From contig BCIJ01000044.1 in the NCBI GenBank assembly GCA_001599935.1, positions 12,656 to 76,655 on the forward strand: a stretch of 64,000 nucleotides of DNA, written 5' to 3'. The DNA comes from Holtermannia corniformis. Its lineage: Eukaryota; Basidiomycota; Tremellomycetes; Holtermanniales. The position numbers and the translations under genes are program-made. Shown here piece after piece: positions 10,458 through 24,019 of this stretch. How positions within the stretch are numbered: position 1 is the first letter of the stretch; the number at the start of each line of letters is the position of its first letter. Below the pieces are notes generated by a model that was given only the letters and a program-made list of their open reading frames with translations, ran no database searches and was not told where the DNA came from.

Positions 10458-13400
10458 TCACAGCATGATCCCACGGCGATTCGCGCCCCACTCGCCGTCG
10501 CCATCGTCTTCACTCACGCCGTCGTCGTCTTCGTCCATGGCAACCACTCCATCTTGCTCGTTGGCAGCCTTGACGGCCTCCTTTGCCGCTTTCCCGCTCA
10601 CGGGGCCGATCCCCATGGCCGCACGGTACTTGCCTTCCGAGATCAGCGTGCCGTCGGGGTTGGTCGGCAGCGGGTGCAGTCGCGCGCACTCGGAGCCGCC
10701 CTCGGATTTGTCTGGGCTCGTCAGTCCCGTCAGACTACCACAGCACCACTCACGGTGCCGGCTGAGCGCATCCAGGCGCGCAAACGCCTTGCCGCAGCCT
10801 TCACACAGGAATGGTCGCAAGCCGACATGAAGCAGCATGTGGCGCTTGCAGTCGTGCTGTCGAGCAAAGCCTAGCCATGTCAGCCTGTCGCTGTCATTCC
10901 CGACAGGGACTCACTCTTGGTGCAGCCAGGGTACTCGCACTTGTATGGCCTCTCTTCGTTGTGCGACCGCAAGTGACCCTTGAGGTTAAAGTGTCTAGCG
11001 GGCATCAGTTTGCGCAATCAGCCGTACCAGCATACGCACCGAGTAAAAGTACTTCCACATCCTGGTACTGCCCATCGTCAGCCCAGTCTACCACCACCAA
11101 CAAGCGACCCACCAGGACACAGAAACGTCCCCTTGTTCGTCCGCCGGCCTTTACTAGCCAGTTCCGTCGCGACCGTCGTGACCTTTGGTCTCACCGGCAA
11201 CTTTGCCCCGCCCGCGCCCGTGCCAGATACAGACTTTGTCCGCGTCGGCCGACGCGGCTCTTGGCTCCGGCTCGGCAACGCCGGGATCTGGATATCAGGC
11301 GGGTGCGCTGGGCTCGGTGAGGACGCGGCGGATGAGATTGAGAATGCGGGAGATGGAGAGCGATGGCCTTGTGAGGAGGCCGAAGAGGCGATAGAGGAGT
11401 GCCGGGTGTGTGACGAGGTCCGAGACGGTTGTGTGGGGGGAAGAAGGGTCCCGTCTGATGGGTTGATGATTGAGGCTAGGAAGTCGGCGCTGGACAGATT
11501 ATCATCAGTATCGGTGGGACGGCGCGTTGCGTTGAGCGAAACTCACGTCGAGTCACCGCCATTGGCCATACCCCATGCGGCACCAGGCCGTCCAAGATCT
11601 TCACTCCTTGCCCCCCGTCGATGCCCGTGTCCACCAACGCCACGGATCCTTGAGCTGCCCAGACTCGCCGATATCCCACCACCACCAGCGAACTCGATCC
11701 CATACCCGGGCGTACCCGCACCCATCGCCGGATGCCTCTGCACACCGACGCCTTCCCCAAACGACCGCCTCCGACCCGGCATTCCCTGTGGTGGGCCTAG
11801 CAACGGCGCCGTCGGCGGCGGTTGCGGCAGTAACTGGTTCATATCAGGCAGGTTGTTGAATGTCGACATGTACGCTGGCGAAGTGGCAGGCAGCGCTGGG
11901 AGGCTGTAGCTGCCTTGCTGTGGAGGCTGCACATGCACGTATTGCGCCTCTGCTTGCGCCTGCTGTTCTGTCCCACCAATCGCACGCGGGTCAACAGCAC
12001 TTTGCCCGACGGTACGCTGCCACGTCCAAAAGTCCATGACGCCCTCGGGCGGGTTCGCCTCATTCTGTAGCGCAACTAACAGCTGGTGACGTTGCTGCTG
12101 CGACAGTCCGTCGAGCGGCGAGGGCGCAAACGACTCCGACTTTGAGCGCGGCCGAGGGGCGGGACCGACGAGGTGGTTTGACTGCTGCAAGGACTCGAGG
12201 AAGCGAGACGACTCGAGCTGGGCGTATTGTTGCGCGTTCGGATCCGGTTGCGGCTGCTGCTGTTGCGGCTGGTTGGGAAACGCAAACGAGTTGAGCGAAG
12301 GCTGGGGCTGCTGACTTGCCCCTTCAGTCTGCGGTACTGACGTCTGCGCCGCATTTTGGTTTGCCACCTGGGCGTTCGCGGCCGCCGCTCTCGCATTCGC
12401 AGCTTTGAGCGCTTCGGCCTCCCAGACGCCCCTACCCTCCTTCAACCCGCTCGTGGGCGTACTCGGCACGATATTGATCATTGGGCCATCTGCGTTCGGC
12501 CCAATGGGGCTCAAGCCCGCCATACCTGTCAACAGGTGCGGATTCGTCGGCGGGAACAAGGTATTCAGCGATGGCTGGGGTGGAGGCCCCATCGGCCTCA
12601 CACCGGGTACTGAACCGTCCTCGCTCCCATGCGCTTGAGTGGTGGTGATGGGCGGCAAGGAAGGCGAGCCGGTCGGGATGATCAATGCGGGCGGACTGAC
12701 GGGTTTCTGGAACGGTGAGGGCGAGGATGACAAGCTCTGACGGTGCTGGTGGGGCTGTGCGAGGGGTGGTGAAGGCGAGGTCGGGTCGGACCAGGGGGTG
12801 CTGTGATTCTGTGGGCTGTTGTACGAATGCGTACTGGCGTTCGATCCGGAGCGAGGGCGGAGGGATGAGCCAGGGTAGGATGCATTTTGGTGCTGAGGGA
12901 ACGAGTGTTCGGGGTAGGGTGAGGGTGCAGGTGAAGGCGAGAGCGAGTCGAAGGGGGAAGTGTTGGGTTGGAAGTTTAGTCTGCTCGGGCATGTCAGACA
13001 TCTGATGGTGATCACGGTAGCAACTCACTGCTGATCTGCGTTGAGATCAAAGCCCTGGCTTGCGTCACCCTGGCCAAAGCCCGACGCAAGCGTCGCCAAC
13101 GGCGCATTCGGCTCGTCAAGAAAGCTCCCCCGTCGACTACCATGGCCGTGATTACTAAACGCATACACGCTCGTCGCGTCCTCGATCTCCGACGGGACAT
13201 AGTCGGTCTGTCCTAACAGCAGCATCTGCTGGTTTGGATCATCTGCATCGTCAAAGATGAGATGTGAAAAGTCGTCACCAAACGCAGAGCCGGCGTAGGA
13301 TGGCGTATACGCCCCGTGCGATGACGGGCCCGTGTGCTGGGCTTGGAGCGTGTTGAAGACGAATTGGGCGGGGGAGAGGTTGGATCCCTGGGAAAAGTCT

Positions 13401-13816
13401 GGGAGCTGTTGTGGGTCGAGACCGGGTGATGGGTGCGGCGACCATTGCGGTTGGGCTCGATAGTCGAGGTATTGAGCCTGCGAGTAGAGCTGATCGGACT
13501 GCATGGGTAGTGGTGGGGGTCGGTGCGGTGTCCGAGGTTGATCAGCGGTATAATAACCCTGTGAAGCTGCCCTCTCGAGCTCGAGCCCACTCGCAATCAG
13601 CGTACTCCCGCTCTCTGGGTTATAAGGGAGCGAGTACTGGCGCTCGGCCGTGAAGCCGTTTGCGTTTGGCTTGTGCGTTGCAAACTTGGTGCTCGTGCTC
13701 GACCCCGATCCGTCCACGGCGTCTGGCTCGGCCGCAATGTACTGGCCGCTCGACTGGTCATGGAACAGCGACTGAAAGTCTGGCGAGTCGAGCGCGCCCT
13801 CGCTGACTGGGTCCAT
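10458..13816 (-). CDS. three-finger C2H2 zinc-finger transcription factor
   Basis: Start chosen at ATG 13816 ([11 protein letters not shown]). The first two long exons (about 790 and 1470 nt) encode a Gln/Pro/Ser-rich low-complexity region with acidic stretches such as [10 protein letters not shown], typical of an activation domain. They are joined by an intron at about 13027-12980. Three consecutive C2H2 fingers follow near the C terminus: [42 protein letters not shown] and [17 protein letters not shown], interrupted by three introns. The protein ends in an acidic tail (MDEDDDG). The FARQHDxKRH second finger resembles calcineurin-responsive Crz1 and Swi5/Ace2-type factors, but I cannot choose between them, so no symbol is given. 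Nuclear DNA binding follows from the fingers. Confidence 0.85.
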
Positions 13817-15824
13817 GGTTGGGTGATGGTCGGACCAAACAATGCAGGATCCGAGCTGGCCTCGGCGTCTGCGCGTTGGTTGACGTCGACTCGAATGGTG
13901 GCTAGGATCGTTTTGGCAGCTCTGACTGGTCCGATGCTGATGTCGATGGTGCACAAAGAGACTGAAGCTGTAGTGGCGAGAGGCCAGGATGGCTTCGTTG
14001 CCCCAAACGGTCCAACTCGAGTTCGGGGTGGCACCAGGCGAGCAAGCTACCGCCTTGTTCTCGCTCACCAGGCGTCTGTGAGCGCTGTAAACCAGGTCGG
14101 AATGTACACTACACTGCGCACTGTGCGATACAACAATCCAGGACGAGCCGGGACACCTACAGCGCGCACAAGGACAAGGACAGCTAAATCGCACTAAGCG
14201 TCCGTGGCACGCCCGCGTTCTCTTTTGTCAGTCCTCCACCGATCGTGTCCGCGTGGTGCCATCTCGAGCACTCTGGACAAAGCATAGCCAAAACATGACA
14301 GCTACTGGGCAGCTCGTCCACCCAGGCCAGTCGTGTCCTGGTCAGCTGGCATGTCCCGCTCGAGTGGTACAGTGCCTGAGCGCTCGACCAGCTCCTGCGT
14401 GCAACACCGCTTTGCTCTCAACGCATGCTTGGAGGGTGGTAGATTCGCACCAGGATTGCATGACCTTGAATGTCGTACACGCTCGCTCTCATCAACGTTG
14501 ACAGCAATTTAGCACGATGGAGTGGAAATGCAGATCAACTTTCCGAGTGAGGCAAATGGTGCGCCTCGGATCGTGCTCCGATGAGCTCCGGACGGTCTGC
14601 TGTCGTTTACAGCAGTCATGGACCGTCCTCCCTCCATCGTCTGCCGTGTAGGTGAAAAGGTGACCGTACATTCACAGTGCATCTTTGGCTAAACGATACC
14701 TGGAGACTTTTGTCACAATCTAAACACACTCGCGACTTTGCATGCTCGACTCTTGGGGCCATGATCTAGGTCAGTCAGTGTGATTCTTCCGTGTCCATCC
14801 CAAGAGTATGGTCGAATGAGGTCCAATCAGCGCCTGCTCTATCAACAACTGCTCTCTTTCGCGCGCCGCACTACGCTATCGACTTCCAATGTCAATCTGT
14901 AGCGCTCCTCTGCTGCTCGACGACGTCTCAACATGTCGCAAGCGTACTGAAACGTCCTTTGTAACTCAAGCGACTCATTCCGCGCCAGTTACTCGCGTGC
15001 GTTTCACAGCATGGCGAGTAGCCAAGCGCGGTGACCTCACAACTCCTGTGCGATGGAGTACAATTACAGCAGTAAGGAACTATACCGTCTAGGCTGGAGA
15101 GACGTCTACAGCGTAGCCACTGTCTCCGTCGATGGAGTGTATTCCAACCTGCCAGCGTCGCGAGAGGCTTTGGACGGCTACGCTGAGGCACTGCAGCTCG
15201 ACTCGTCATGCCTGTTCATCGCCGACCATGACTAGACGTACCGCGAGCCGGAAGAGGTATACTGAGCTCGCGTCGTGTGTAGCGACAACCGCTGATCACA
15301 GACTATAGCTTTCTGGTCCGGGACCGACCCCACAAGTCTTTGTACCCTCAACGGCCAGAGCTGTACAAGCAGTCGCGAGCCGCGAGGGCCTCAATCTGCA
15401 CCAAGCTTTCAAGCAGAAGATCCAATTTAAGATTGGGCGTTTGATCGTCCCTCATCTTTCGAACAGCAGGAATAGGCCTTGACTGGACGCTGTCAAGCCT
15501 CGCACCGTAGATAGTCACTTGCACGAGTATAGTGATATCGCTTATGCTCAGAGCATAGACCCCACGTATGTTGAAACGCACGCATAAGCGCAAGACACAT
15601 GCTGATGCTCCTGACCCTTTCTTAGTGCGACAATCGTGAACGACATCAGTGCGTATGGCTTTGATGCCGCAAGGCAACTCTTGAGCAGACCAAGGCAGCA
15701 TAAACGAGTGCAACGCAGTCTGCGCGGTCTACAAACCATGCCGCAATATAGATACATGCAGATGTTGCGCTCAAATGTCTACGGACATAGCAAAGGTCGA
15801 AACGCCCATGAGCAAAGATACGCG
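13817..15824. other. long intergenic region upstream of the zinc-finger gene
   Basis: About 2 kb without a recognisable conserved gene, far longer than other intergenic gaps here. It is the 5' region of the zinc-finger gene and the 3' region of SEC15. Only short unsupported ORFs occur. A long promoter or untranslated leader for the regulator is the simplest reading. Confidence 0.5.
15053..15235 (+). CDS. possible 60-aa ORF, unsupported
   Basis: ATG 15053 opens a 60-codon frame (MEYNYSSKELYRLGWRD...) with balanced composition and no low complexity. No homology, splice evidence or clear promoter is visible. It is listed because it lies in an otherwise empty 2-kb gap; it may be chance. Confidence 0.2.
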   Translation: MEYNYSSKELYRLGWRDVYSVATVSVDGVYSNLPASREALDGYAEALQLDSSCLFIADHD

Positions 15825-18819
15825 TTATCGCAATCGCGCAACTTGTTCAGCCTCTTGACGTCGCCGTTGTGCCCGCTCGGCCAATTGCAGGCTCTGGCGC
15901 TGACCCGCTGGTGCGGGTTTGCCGAGTTTTGACAGAATCGTGCTAAGCCGCGAAGGCTTGACGAGAGCGTATGACAGCGAGCGGATGGATGGCTCCATGT
16001 ACGCCGACACGGCGTCAGAGAGAATTATGCCGAGTGTCTGACAGTCTCAGCGCTGCATCATCACCGCATACCCGACTGACCAGCTTGAGCTCGTTGAAGA
16101 CGTTTTCGAGGCTCGCTTTGCCCATGCGCTTGACTTCTGCTTCGATGAAGCGCACATCGGCTAGGACGTTTGCTAATGCCGGCTCGTTGAAGCGCTGCAC
16201 CTCCTTGCCGCATAGCATATCCTGATCGCCGTCAGCAGCGATGCACCAGCCTCTGCTCTCTTCTACTCACAAAGATGTTCTCCGACACCTTGGTCAATGC
16301 ATTTCGATATGCGTGCTCCTTGACCTCCTCGCGTAGCTGAATCAGCACCGAATCCACATAAGCCGTCAAGAAAGTGATCATCTCAAAGACGTAGATTGAC
16401 GGCTCGGTCTCGTTCGAGCCATGCGACCGAGCTGGCGTCCAGTCGTATTCGGCTAATTCGAAGAACGAGTCGAGCTTGGAGGCGATGACGGCGTCGATGC
16501 GAGATTGAGCGAGGGCGAGCGTCGCGTTGAACGCTTGTAGCGATGACAAACGAATCAGGCCGCCGCTTTGCGATGCGCTGGGAGAGGGGTGGCTTAGCCG
16601 GTACTCATTCACGAGGACAATCAACCCACCGCAGGTTCATCAACACGCCTTCGAGCTCGTCGCACGCCGTCGCAAAATGCTCCAGATTCACCACGACTTG
16701 GGCAATCTGCGACAGATTCGACATGGTCTTGAGCCGCTCGCCGATATTCCGGCTAACATTCTCCGTAAGCAGGCCGTCGAGAGACTGCGAGCATCAGTAG
16801 TGCTAGCTTGTGGAAACGGTCGGTACCGACCTTGCGAAGGACCTCATCAATGTCGAGGTGGTGTTGCGAGACGCCTTCGACGAATTGATAGAATTGATCG
16901 ACAAAATTGCGGACGTTGATGCAGCACATTGGGTATGTTTGTGAGAACGGCATTGGCTGAGGGAAGCCTTGCCTAAGGATGACTGTCAGTTTGTATCCCG
17001 AATTGATCGACCGAGTGTACGCACATTGCCAAGATCTCGGCTTCGCCCGTCGCAAGCCAGCAGACGCCGACGACCTGGTCGAACTCCTCTTGATCATTGA
17101 TCATCATTGGCTGATTGTCGTCGTCCATCACGATCTGCATGACACGTCAGTCATGGAGGAGGTGAGAAGGGCATGACCTTACCTGATTGAAGTCTGCGCT
17201 GAACTTGCGGTACAGCAGCTCCGAATACCGTTCGAACAGCGTGATCAGCAGGCTATTCAGGGATGTCACATCATAGCCGTGGCCCTTTGTCGAGTCAGCG
17301 GTCACGAACACAAAGCGAGCCCAGGGACCGACCTCCAGAGTCTGGACAAAGCCCAGTACTTCGCCCTTTGTCCCCAAGAATACCTCGGGCTCTTGACAGC
17401 CCTTCAAGCCGTCTCCCACGATCCCCACGATGCGCTCGCACATGTTGTTCCACAGATCCTCGACGTCACGCTCCGACCTGAACGTTGGACACGTTCGCAG
17501 GACGTGCGATTCAATGATGAAGAAGCCGACGAGCTCGGCCATGAGTAGCGGTAGGTTGTTCAGGATGGATGAAGGGGTGGATTGACGTTGAGTGAGGATC
17601 AGGGTTGCTTGAGTCTGCAAATGTTAGCATAGTCTGTCGAACGCCAAGAACCGACCTTGCGGTCTTCCTGATAGCTTCGTTGCAGCTCTGCTTTACATTC
17701 GAGCGCCGCGTAGATGTGTATGCACTGGAACAACGGACGAAAGTCGACTCGAACCTCGTCATTGTCCAGTGCGTCGACTGTCTCATCAGCTCACTTACCC
17801 ATCGCAAGTCGTGTCACGACTCACACTCGACTCTCTCCCAGCTAACGCTCTCCAGAGCCCCGCCGACTCTCGCAAGCCGTACGCCGACGTCCTTCTCACG
17901 CTTCGTACGCCATCGTTTGATCCGTAGCTGCATCTGATCCAACGCGAGTCGCCCCACTTTGGCACCGACTTCGCGCACGTCAAAGAGCCAGGATTTGCAG
18001 CTGGCGCTGACGGACGACTTGATGGATTGACGAAGGGATGGGAGGGAGGATAGCAGGTGGAGATAGAAGGGTGTGAGGGAGATTTGAGGTGGTGGTAGCA
18101 GCAGGATGGATTCGAGGGACTACGAGGAGATCAGTGGGCGCCCAGCAGGCCTCGATGCAAGTTGTACACACCCTTAAAGCACCCCAGTACTTTTCACCTC
18201 GGATCATGTCTCCTACTCGGCTAACGAGGTCGAGTACCCGCAAACACGCTTGCAATGTCTCGATAGCATCGTCCATATGCCGTGCAATCTTGCGCTGATG
18301 CAGCAGTGCTCGTTTCTGGTCATTGTCAGCAAGGTAGAGCTCATGCTTCACGCTGATGATCCGTACCTTCTCGCCCAGCGCTCTTCCAACATCCCCCATC
18401 TGCCCATCAAGCTCGCCTATACGTTTCCGCAAGTGCACCGTTCCTTGACGAACCGTCAGCAGCGTCGATACGCTCTGAACGAATTCCTGTCACATCCATT
18501 AGCCTTCGTTACTTCTCACAGTCCATATCACACACCTCATAGTTCTCCTCGACGACCGTGCCAATCTCACGTTCCTTCTCCTCAACGAGCTTGTCCAAGC
18601 TGCGAAGGTAGATTTGCTCCGCGTCGGTATCTTGAATCGACTTGATCAGAGGTGCCAGGCCTTCAACGTTCTCGGTCCCGGATGAACTTGGGTCGAGCGT
18701 GATCTACCTCTGTCAGCGTGTGGTCACTGTAGCGTTGGCGTTGCCGCCGTGCTGACCTGTTGTAGATGTAGCTCGATTTCTGCGCTCGAGAAAGTCGGCC
18801 GCTTGGACTTGCCGAGCAT
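15825..18819 (-). CDS. SEC15: exocyst complex component Sec15
   Basis: Sec15 is the exocyst subunit that links Rab GTPases on secretory vesicles to the tethering complex at the plasma membrane. From ATG 18819 the N-terminal exons give MLGKSKRPTFSSAEIELHLQQ, LRSLDKLVEEKEREIGTVVEE and a coiled-coil region (HLRKRIGELDGQMGDVGRAL, LHQRKIARHMDDAIETLQACLRVLDL), which is the family's conserved start. The C-terminal exons contain FFELAEYDWTP, the Sec15 C-terminal helical-bundle signature, and end QEAEQVARLR. About ten short introns are required and no frame break was found. The gene is tandem with the myosin-I gene upstream, 257 bp away; both act in polarised growth, but the linkage may be coincidental. 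Confidence 0.93.
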
Positions 18820-19075
18820 GGCAGTGGATATTCTAGCTGCAGTCTCTTGACTATCACTACTTGTTCTACCAGTTGTCGTGCAATTGTCGAGGCAACAAGC
18901 CGTTCGCCTGCCTTGAACTGCGCGTACGGTGGTGGTCGCTTTCCACGTGGTCACGCTCTCAGTGGCGGCTCATCAACAACTCGGCCGACGAGGTAGATGG
19001 TCATGACGAGCTTGCATCTTCTCGATCCATCATGATTGCCTACAATTGCTTGCTTCACTGTCCACAGTCCACGTC

Positions 19076-22000
19076 TCAGTCTTCCGGCATCCTCTGAGCC
19101 CTCTTCGCCAAGCTGAGTCGAATAATCAGCGCCATTCTCGCATACTCGGGCTAGACTCACGCTGCCGCCAGGTCCAGTTGACCACTCGGCGCATTCGGTT
19201 TCGCGACACCGCCCCGTGCGGGTCCTGGTGCCGGTACAGGTCGGGCTGCGGCCGGTACGGGTGGTTTCGCGCCGACTTGAGGCTTGGCGGGGATGACGGG
19301 TTTGGGCTTGGGCGCTGGAGGCGGGCCTTTGTTGCCGATGACTGAACCGGGGCGTGAACCGGCAGGTGTTGATGATAGTGAAGACGCGTGCGAAGCACCG
19401 AGATTCTTCTGCTGCCATGATGGAGCCGCACTGCCGTTAGTCGAAGCTGCTGGTGCCATGGGTGGCGCTCGACGAGCCGGCGCAGGTGCAGGTGGTGGTG
19501 GAGGGGGAGGTGCAGCAGCTTTCGGTACCAGCTCGAGGCTGCGACCATCAGCACGCCGTAAGCACACCACAGGATCAACGTACTAGTTGGACGGCGCCCA
19601 TCCTTCCTCGCCCTTCTTAGAAACCTTCCACCAGCCATTCTCGTCCTTCTCAATCAGCTCGACCAACTCGCCCTTGACAAGACTGAGCTCGCCAGGCTGA
19701 CCAGTAAAGTTGTACAAGCTCTTGTACATGTCCTTGGTAGGCGCCGTTGGAGCGGGAGGTGGTGCAGCGCGCGGTGGAGGTGGAGGAGCTCGGCCTGCGC
19801 CAGCGCTGCTGGCTACAGGCGTCTGTATGGGAGCGGCCAAAACTGCAGGAGCAGCTGGCATCATCTTTCCAGGCAGAGCTTGCGCTTTAGGTCGAGCTGC
19901 AGCACGGTTCTGTCGCCCGATTGTCAGATCGAGGCTTCGCAGCTTGAAAGCCGACTCACGGCCATTGCAGCAGGCGCCGCCTTCTTGACCTTTGGTGGCC
20001 GAGGTTTCCGCGGTGGCATTGGGCGGGATACTGTACGGTGTCAGACTACGCACGGATCCACGAGCCAGACTCACCACTGCTCGGAGCCTCGCCGGACCCA
20101 ACCGAGATCGTATGACTCTTGTACGTCGCATCCCGCGTCACCGATTCGTCCTTTTGCGCTTTGATGAGCGCCTTCTTGTCCTTCTTCTTGGCATACTCGA
20201 TCCTGCGTGACGTCAACTTCAACGAAGGCTTGAGATCACAAGGGTCTGGAACCCACGTTGGGCCAATGTTGACACCGATAGCGGCGTTCGTCAATGTCAA
20301 GAGAACAGTAGTCATTTCAGTTTTGAAAGAGCAAGTAATGATTGGGTCGCCCTCTTCACACGCGTTGACGTTGATCGCCTGTCAATGTCAGTGCTTTTCG
20401 ACCGTACCAAGCGTTACACTTGCCATCCAATCATCCCGCAAGTTGCTCATGGCCAACGAGCGGATCGTGACCAATGGCACCTTGCGTTCTAAAGTCGTGC
20501 TCAGACGCCCATCCTTGACGGCCGAGATGACAATGTAGATGGCTTTCTCGGTCTACCCCTGGTCAGTCACTGCAATCCGAGCAGCGCACACTGTGCTCAC
20601 GATGATCAAGAAGCGCGGGCTGAGCTTGCTAGACCGACCGAGCTTTGACACAAGCAGCTCGATACGTGTGCTAAAGTGAACCTGCTCGCCCGCTGTGGCC
20701 CTGTTAGCGGGGTGCGATCTATAGTCAGTCTACTGACGTGAGATGGTGGCAGCACTCCGCAACAGCTCGCCCTGTGCACTACGTCCCCCAACATCCAAGT
20801 AATCGCCGTAGAACTTGCGCTGGCCGAGCAGACTGAACCTCCTGCGCTCCTTGCGTCCTGCCAACACCTGGTGGCCGTAGTCGCGAGCACGAGCGTACAC
20901 CAGTCCCTCCTTCTGGTTCTTCCAGAACCGTTGAATCTTGGTGGCCGATTCGTTACGGTGGCGAACGTAAGCCCGCCACGCGCGCTGGATCCTCGCGGCC
21001 ATGTTGTGCCAGTACTTGTCGCGCATCGTCTCGAGTGCGAACAACTGCAGGGATCAGCACCATAAATGAATCATGGCTCACGCCACGCTCACAGTCTCGG
21101 GGTTCTTGATGAATGCTTTGGTGACGCCCATCTGCCACTCGTCCTTTGCGATCCCGGTATCATGCAGAATCCGCTCGCACCCGGACCGATCATCACCCTG
21201 CCAGATGTATTCGCCGGCATATGAAGTTGACGGCGAAAGCAGGTAGAACCTACGAGCACGTCAGGACTCGCCCTATTCTGGATGGTACTACGACTTGCCG
21301 TTGGATCATCTTGGAGAACTCTGCACGATAGGCGAAGCCAGCTCGACGGACGCGAATGTTCTCCTGCAGACCGAGGTACTTGATCTGGTGAAGGATGGCC
21401 TTGTCGTCGTATTCTGACGGCGAGCGGTTCTGGTTCGGCTTGATCGTGCGGATGTAGGACGGTTGAGCTCTGCCAGTCCTATCAGCACCCTATCTGTTGT
21501 GTCGTCCGTAACACTAACCGCATCAGATTAGTAACAAGATCATTCGCCGAGGCCTACAAATCGCATCAGTCACGACCCGACCCAATGAATCCATGATACC
21601 GACCTTGATCTTATCACCCGCCGACGGCGGGCGCTTCTTCGAGCTCGCATCGACCTTATCCGGGAACAAGGTCGACAAAAACGGATCCTTGCTCATGGCG
21701 ACCAGATCCAAGATATCCTTGCTGAGCACATCCTTGTTCTTATCCGTCATGCCCGGAATGTTGTACAGCACGTCACCAGCATAGTGCTTGATCAAGAATT
21801 TGGAACCTCGCGATTCAAAGTTTGCGTTGGATGAGAGCATGGAAAGACGCTGGACGAACGAGTTGTCGGCCGCGGCAGGGTCGGCGTGTGCGGTCGCGGT
21901 CGCGTCGTTGAGGGTTGCGAAGATGCCGGCGGGGCGCTTGTCTTCGATCAGGGAGCAGACGACGGCGTTGTCAAAGTCTGAATCATGCGATTAGCTGGGC

Positions 22001-24019
22001 TGGCATTGAGGTGTATGGTCTTGACTCACACTTGATCGGCGTCCACTTGATCTGTTCCCTGACATACTCTTCCTGCTCCGTCTTGAGTGTCAACTCGATA
22101 AAGATCTGCTGAAGTTTCTCGTTGACATAGTTGATGCAGAGCTGCGGTGGTGTTAGCGATTACCTATTGTAAATCAGGTGGCCATTAACCTGCTCAAAGC
22201 TGTTATCTTGGAAGATCTCGAACCCGCTGCGGTCGGTCAGCTCCAGCGCCAGCCAGAGATAGCGCCGAATACGCACTAGATGTCAAGCACGCCAATAACG
22301 TGCTCTGGGCTCTGCCTGGGCTTCATCGAAACATTGACGCGGCTGACGATCCACTCGAACAAGTTATTGTACCTTCCCAGTGCGTCAGTCGGCCCCTCGA
22401 GCAAGTCTCGCAACATACAAAGCTTTCGAGAGCGCATCCCGGATCGACGTCGCCTGCGCCACGTTCTGCGGGACATCATAGACCGAGCCTCGGCGTCCAC
22501 CACGCTGCGTCTCCATCACGCGCGTCAACAGGGCCTTTTGCACGAAAGCCGGCTCGACTTCCATCAAGTAGGCCACGAAATCGGTGACGCCTGTATCGGC
22601 GATCGCGGCATTGCCGTCGTCGGCATCGATGAATTCGACGTTGCCGAGCCAGAGGATGGTTGCTAGCACTCGGAGGATTGACGTCTGTTCTTCGGCGGAA
22701 AGCTGGATGATCTCCATTGCGCGCTGTGTGTGTATCAGCTGTGATGCTGGTCCAATGGGATACCAGTTGACGCACGAGAGTCTCTTGGAAGTCTTTGACG
22801 TCGTCGATCGAGTTGACTTGCATGCACCCACTTCGGCTCGTGTACGCATACGCTTCGGGGCCCTGCAAACCGAACATCTCTGTGCAAGCTATCAGTCTGC
22901 TGTATCTTTGTTGAGAGAGAGCTCGCACCCCTTTGCTCCGGCGAGGCACCCTTGGTGAACTGGTAGAAAATGTGGAAATCACGCTCGTCTCGGATCTGGC
23001 CTACGACGCGGCCCTGTTGGGTGTAAGCTTTGCGTACATAACCCACACTTGGACTTACCTTTTCGAGCAAGTAGTTTGTGATCTGAGCTCCAACAGGCTG
23101 ACCCTGACCATTGAACATGATCTCGAGGTATTTGCCCTATCGCCTGATCAGCAAACGCCACCGGGCCATCTCGAGCCACTCACATGTCGACTCGAGTTAT
23201 CATTCCTAAGCGTCTTTGCACACCCAAAGCTCTCCAACAACGGGTTCGTCGCCAATACCATCTCTTTGATCCCCTCGATCCCCCCCGCACCCGCGGCACC
23301 ACCACTCGAAACAGCGGCGATGTATTGCATGATGCGCTTGGCGGCTTCCGTCTTGCCGGCGCCCGACTCGCCCGAGATGATGACGCACTGGTTCTCCTTC
23401 TCAGAGGTCATGCGGTAATAGGCTGATTCGGCGATGGCGAAGACGTGGGGTGGGACTTCGAGCCGGTTCTTGCCTCGGTATGTGGCGAGCGTTTCGGGCG
23501 TGTAGATGCCGAGGTCTGTGGTCGAAGGCGTCAGCAGATGGCTTGGAGTGTGACAGGTGGAGCAGACCTTTGAAAGGGTTGACAGAGATGAGGACGTGTG
23601 CGATATACGTCTAGGGCTAGTCAACACCCAACCGCTCAGCGGCGCTTCACGACGCACATAGATCTCGGCATTGAAGAAGCGCTTCTTGAGGTTTTCATTG
23701 ATGCTCTCGTTTGAAATCTGGCTCAGCAGTGTCATGTCCGACACGCCGGCTTGCTTCTTCTTGAAGCCTTCCTTCCAGTCGGCCTGTGGTCATACGTTAT
23801 CATTACGAAGCATGGTTCGAAGACAGGACCGACCTTGACGACCTTTTTGGCACCGCCAGCGGGACCGGTGGGCAAGCTTGCGCTCGCTCCCGCCTTTTTC
23901 CCGGCTTTCTTGGATGGCGCCTGTATTCAAGTGCGGTGAAGTGGTGACGCAATGTGAGTCGAGGAGAGCGTCATGTCAGTCTTGCGCATGGGATAGGACT
24001 GGGATATGGTACTGACCAT
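19076..24019 (-). CDS. MYO1: class I myosin (Myo1/Myo5-type)
   Basis: Actin-based motor of endocytic patches. Order: basic N terminus (APSKKAGKK), motor domain with P-loop [19 protein letters not shown] near 23380, [21 protein letters not shown] near 22830 and [11 protein letters not shown] near 22640; then IQ repeats ([24 protein letters not shown]) near 20970, a TH1 lipid-binding region, an SH3 domain ([19 protein letters not shown]) near 19700, a Pro-rich segment, and a C-terminal [15 protein letters not shown] that resembles the verprolin-like/acidic end of fungal class I myosins. The ATG at 24019 is followed at once by a GTCAGT donor, so the first coding exon supplies only the start codon. 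The end uses a last exon reaching TGA at 19076; without splicing, the frame would stop at 19157. Confidence 0.93.

Noticed and set aside
11078..11909. 309-codon + strand frame (10980-11909) across the zinc-finger gene
   Set aside because: It mirrors the minus-strand finger exons and Gln-rich exon; composition follows the antisense of the real gene.
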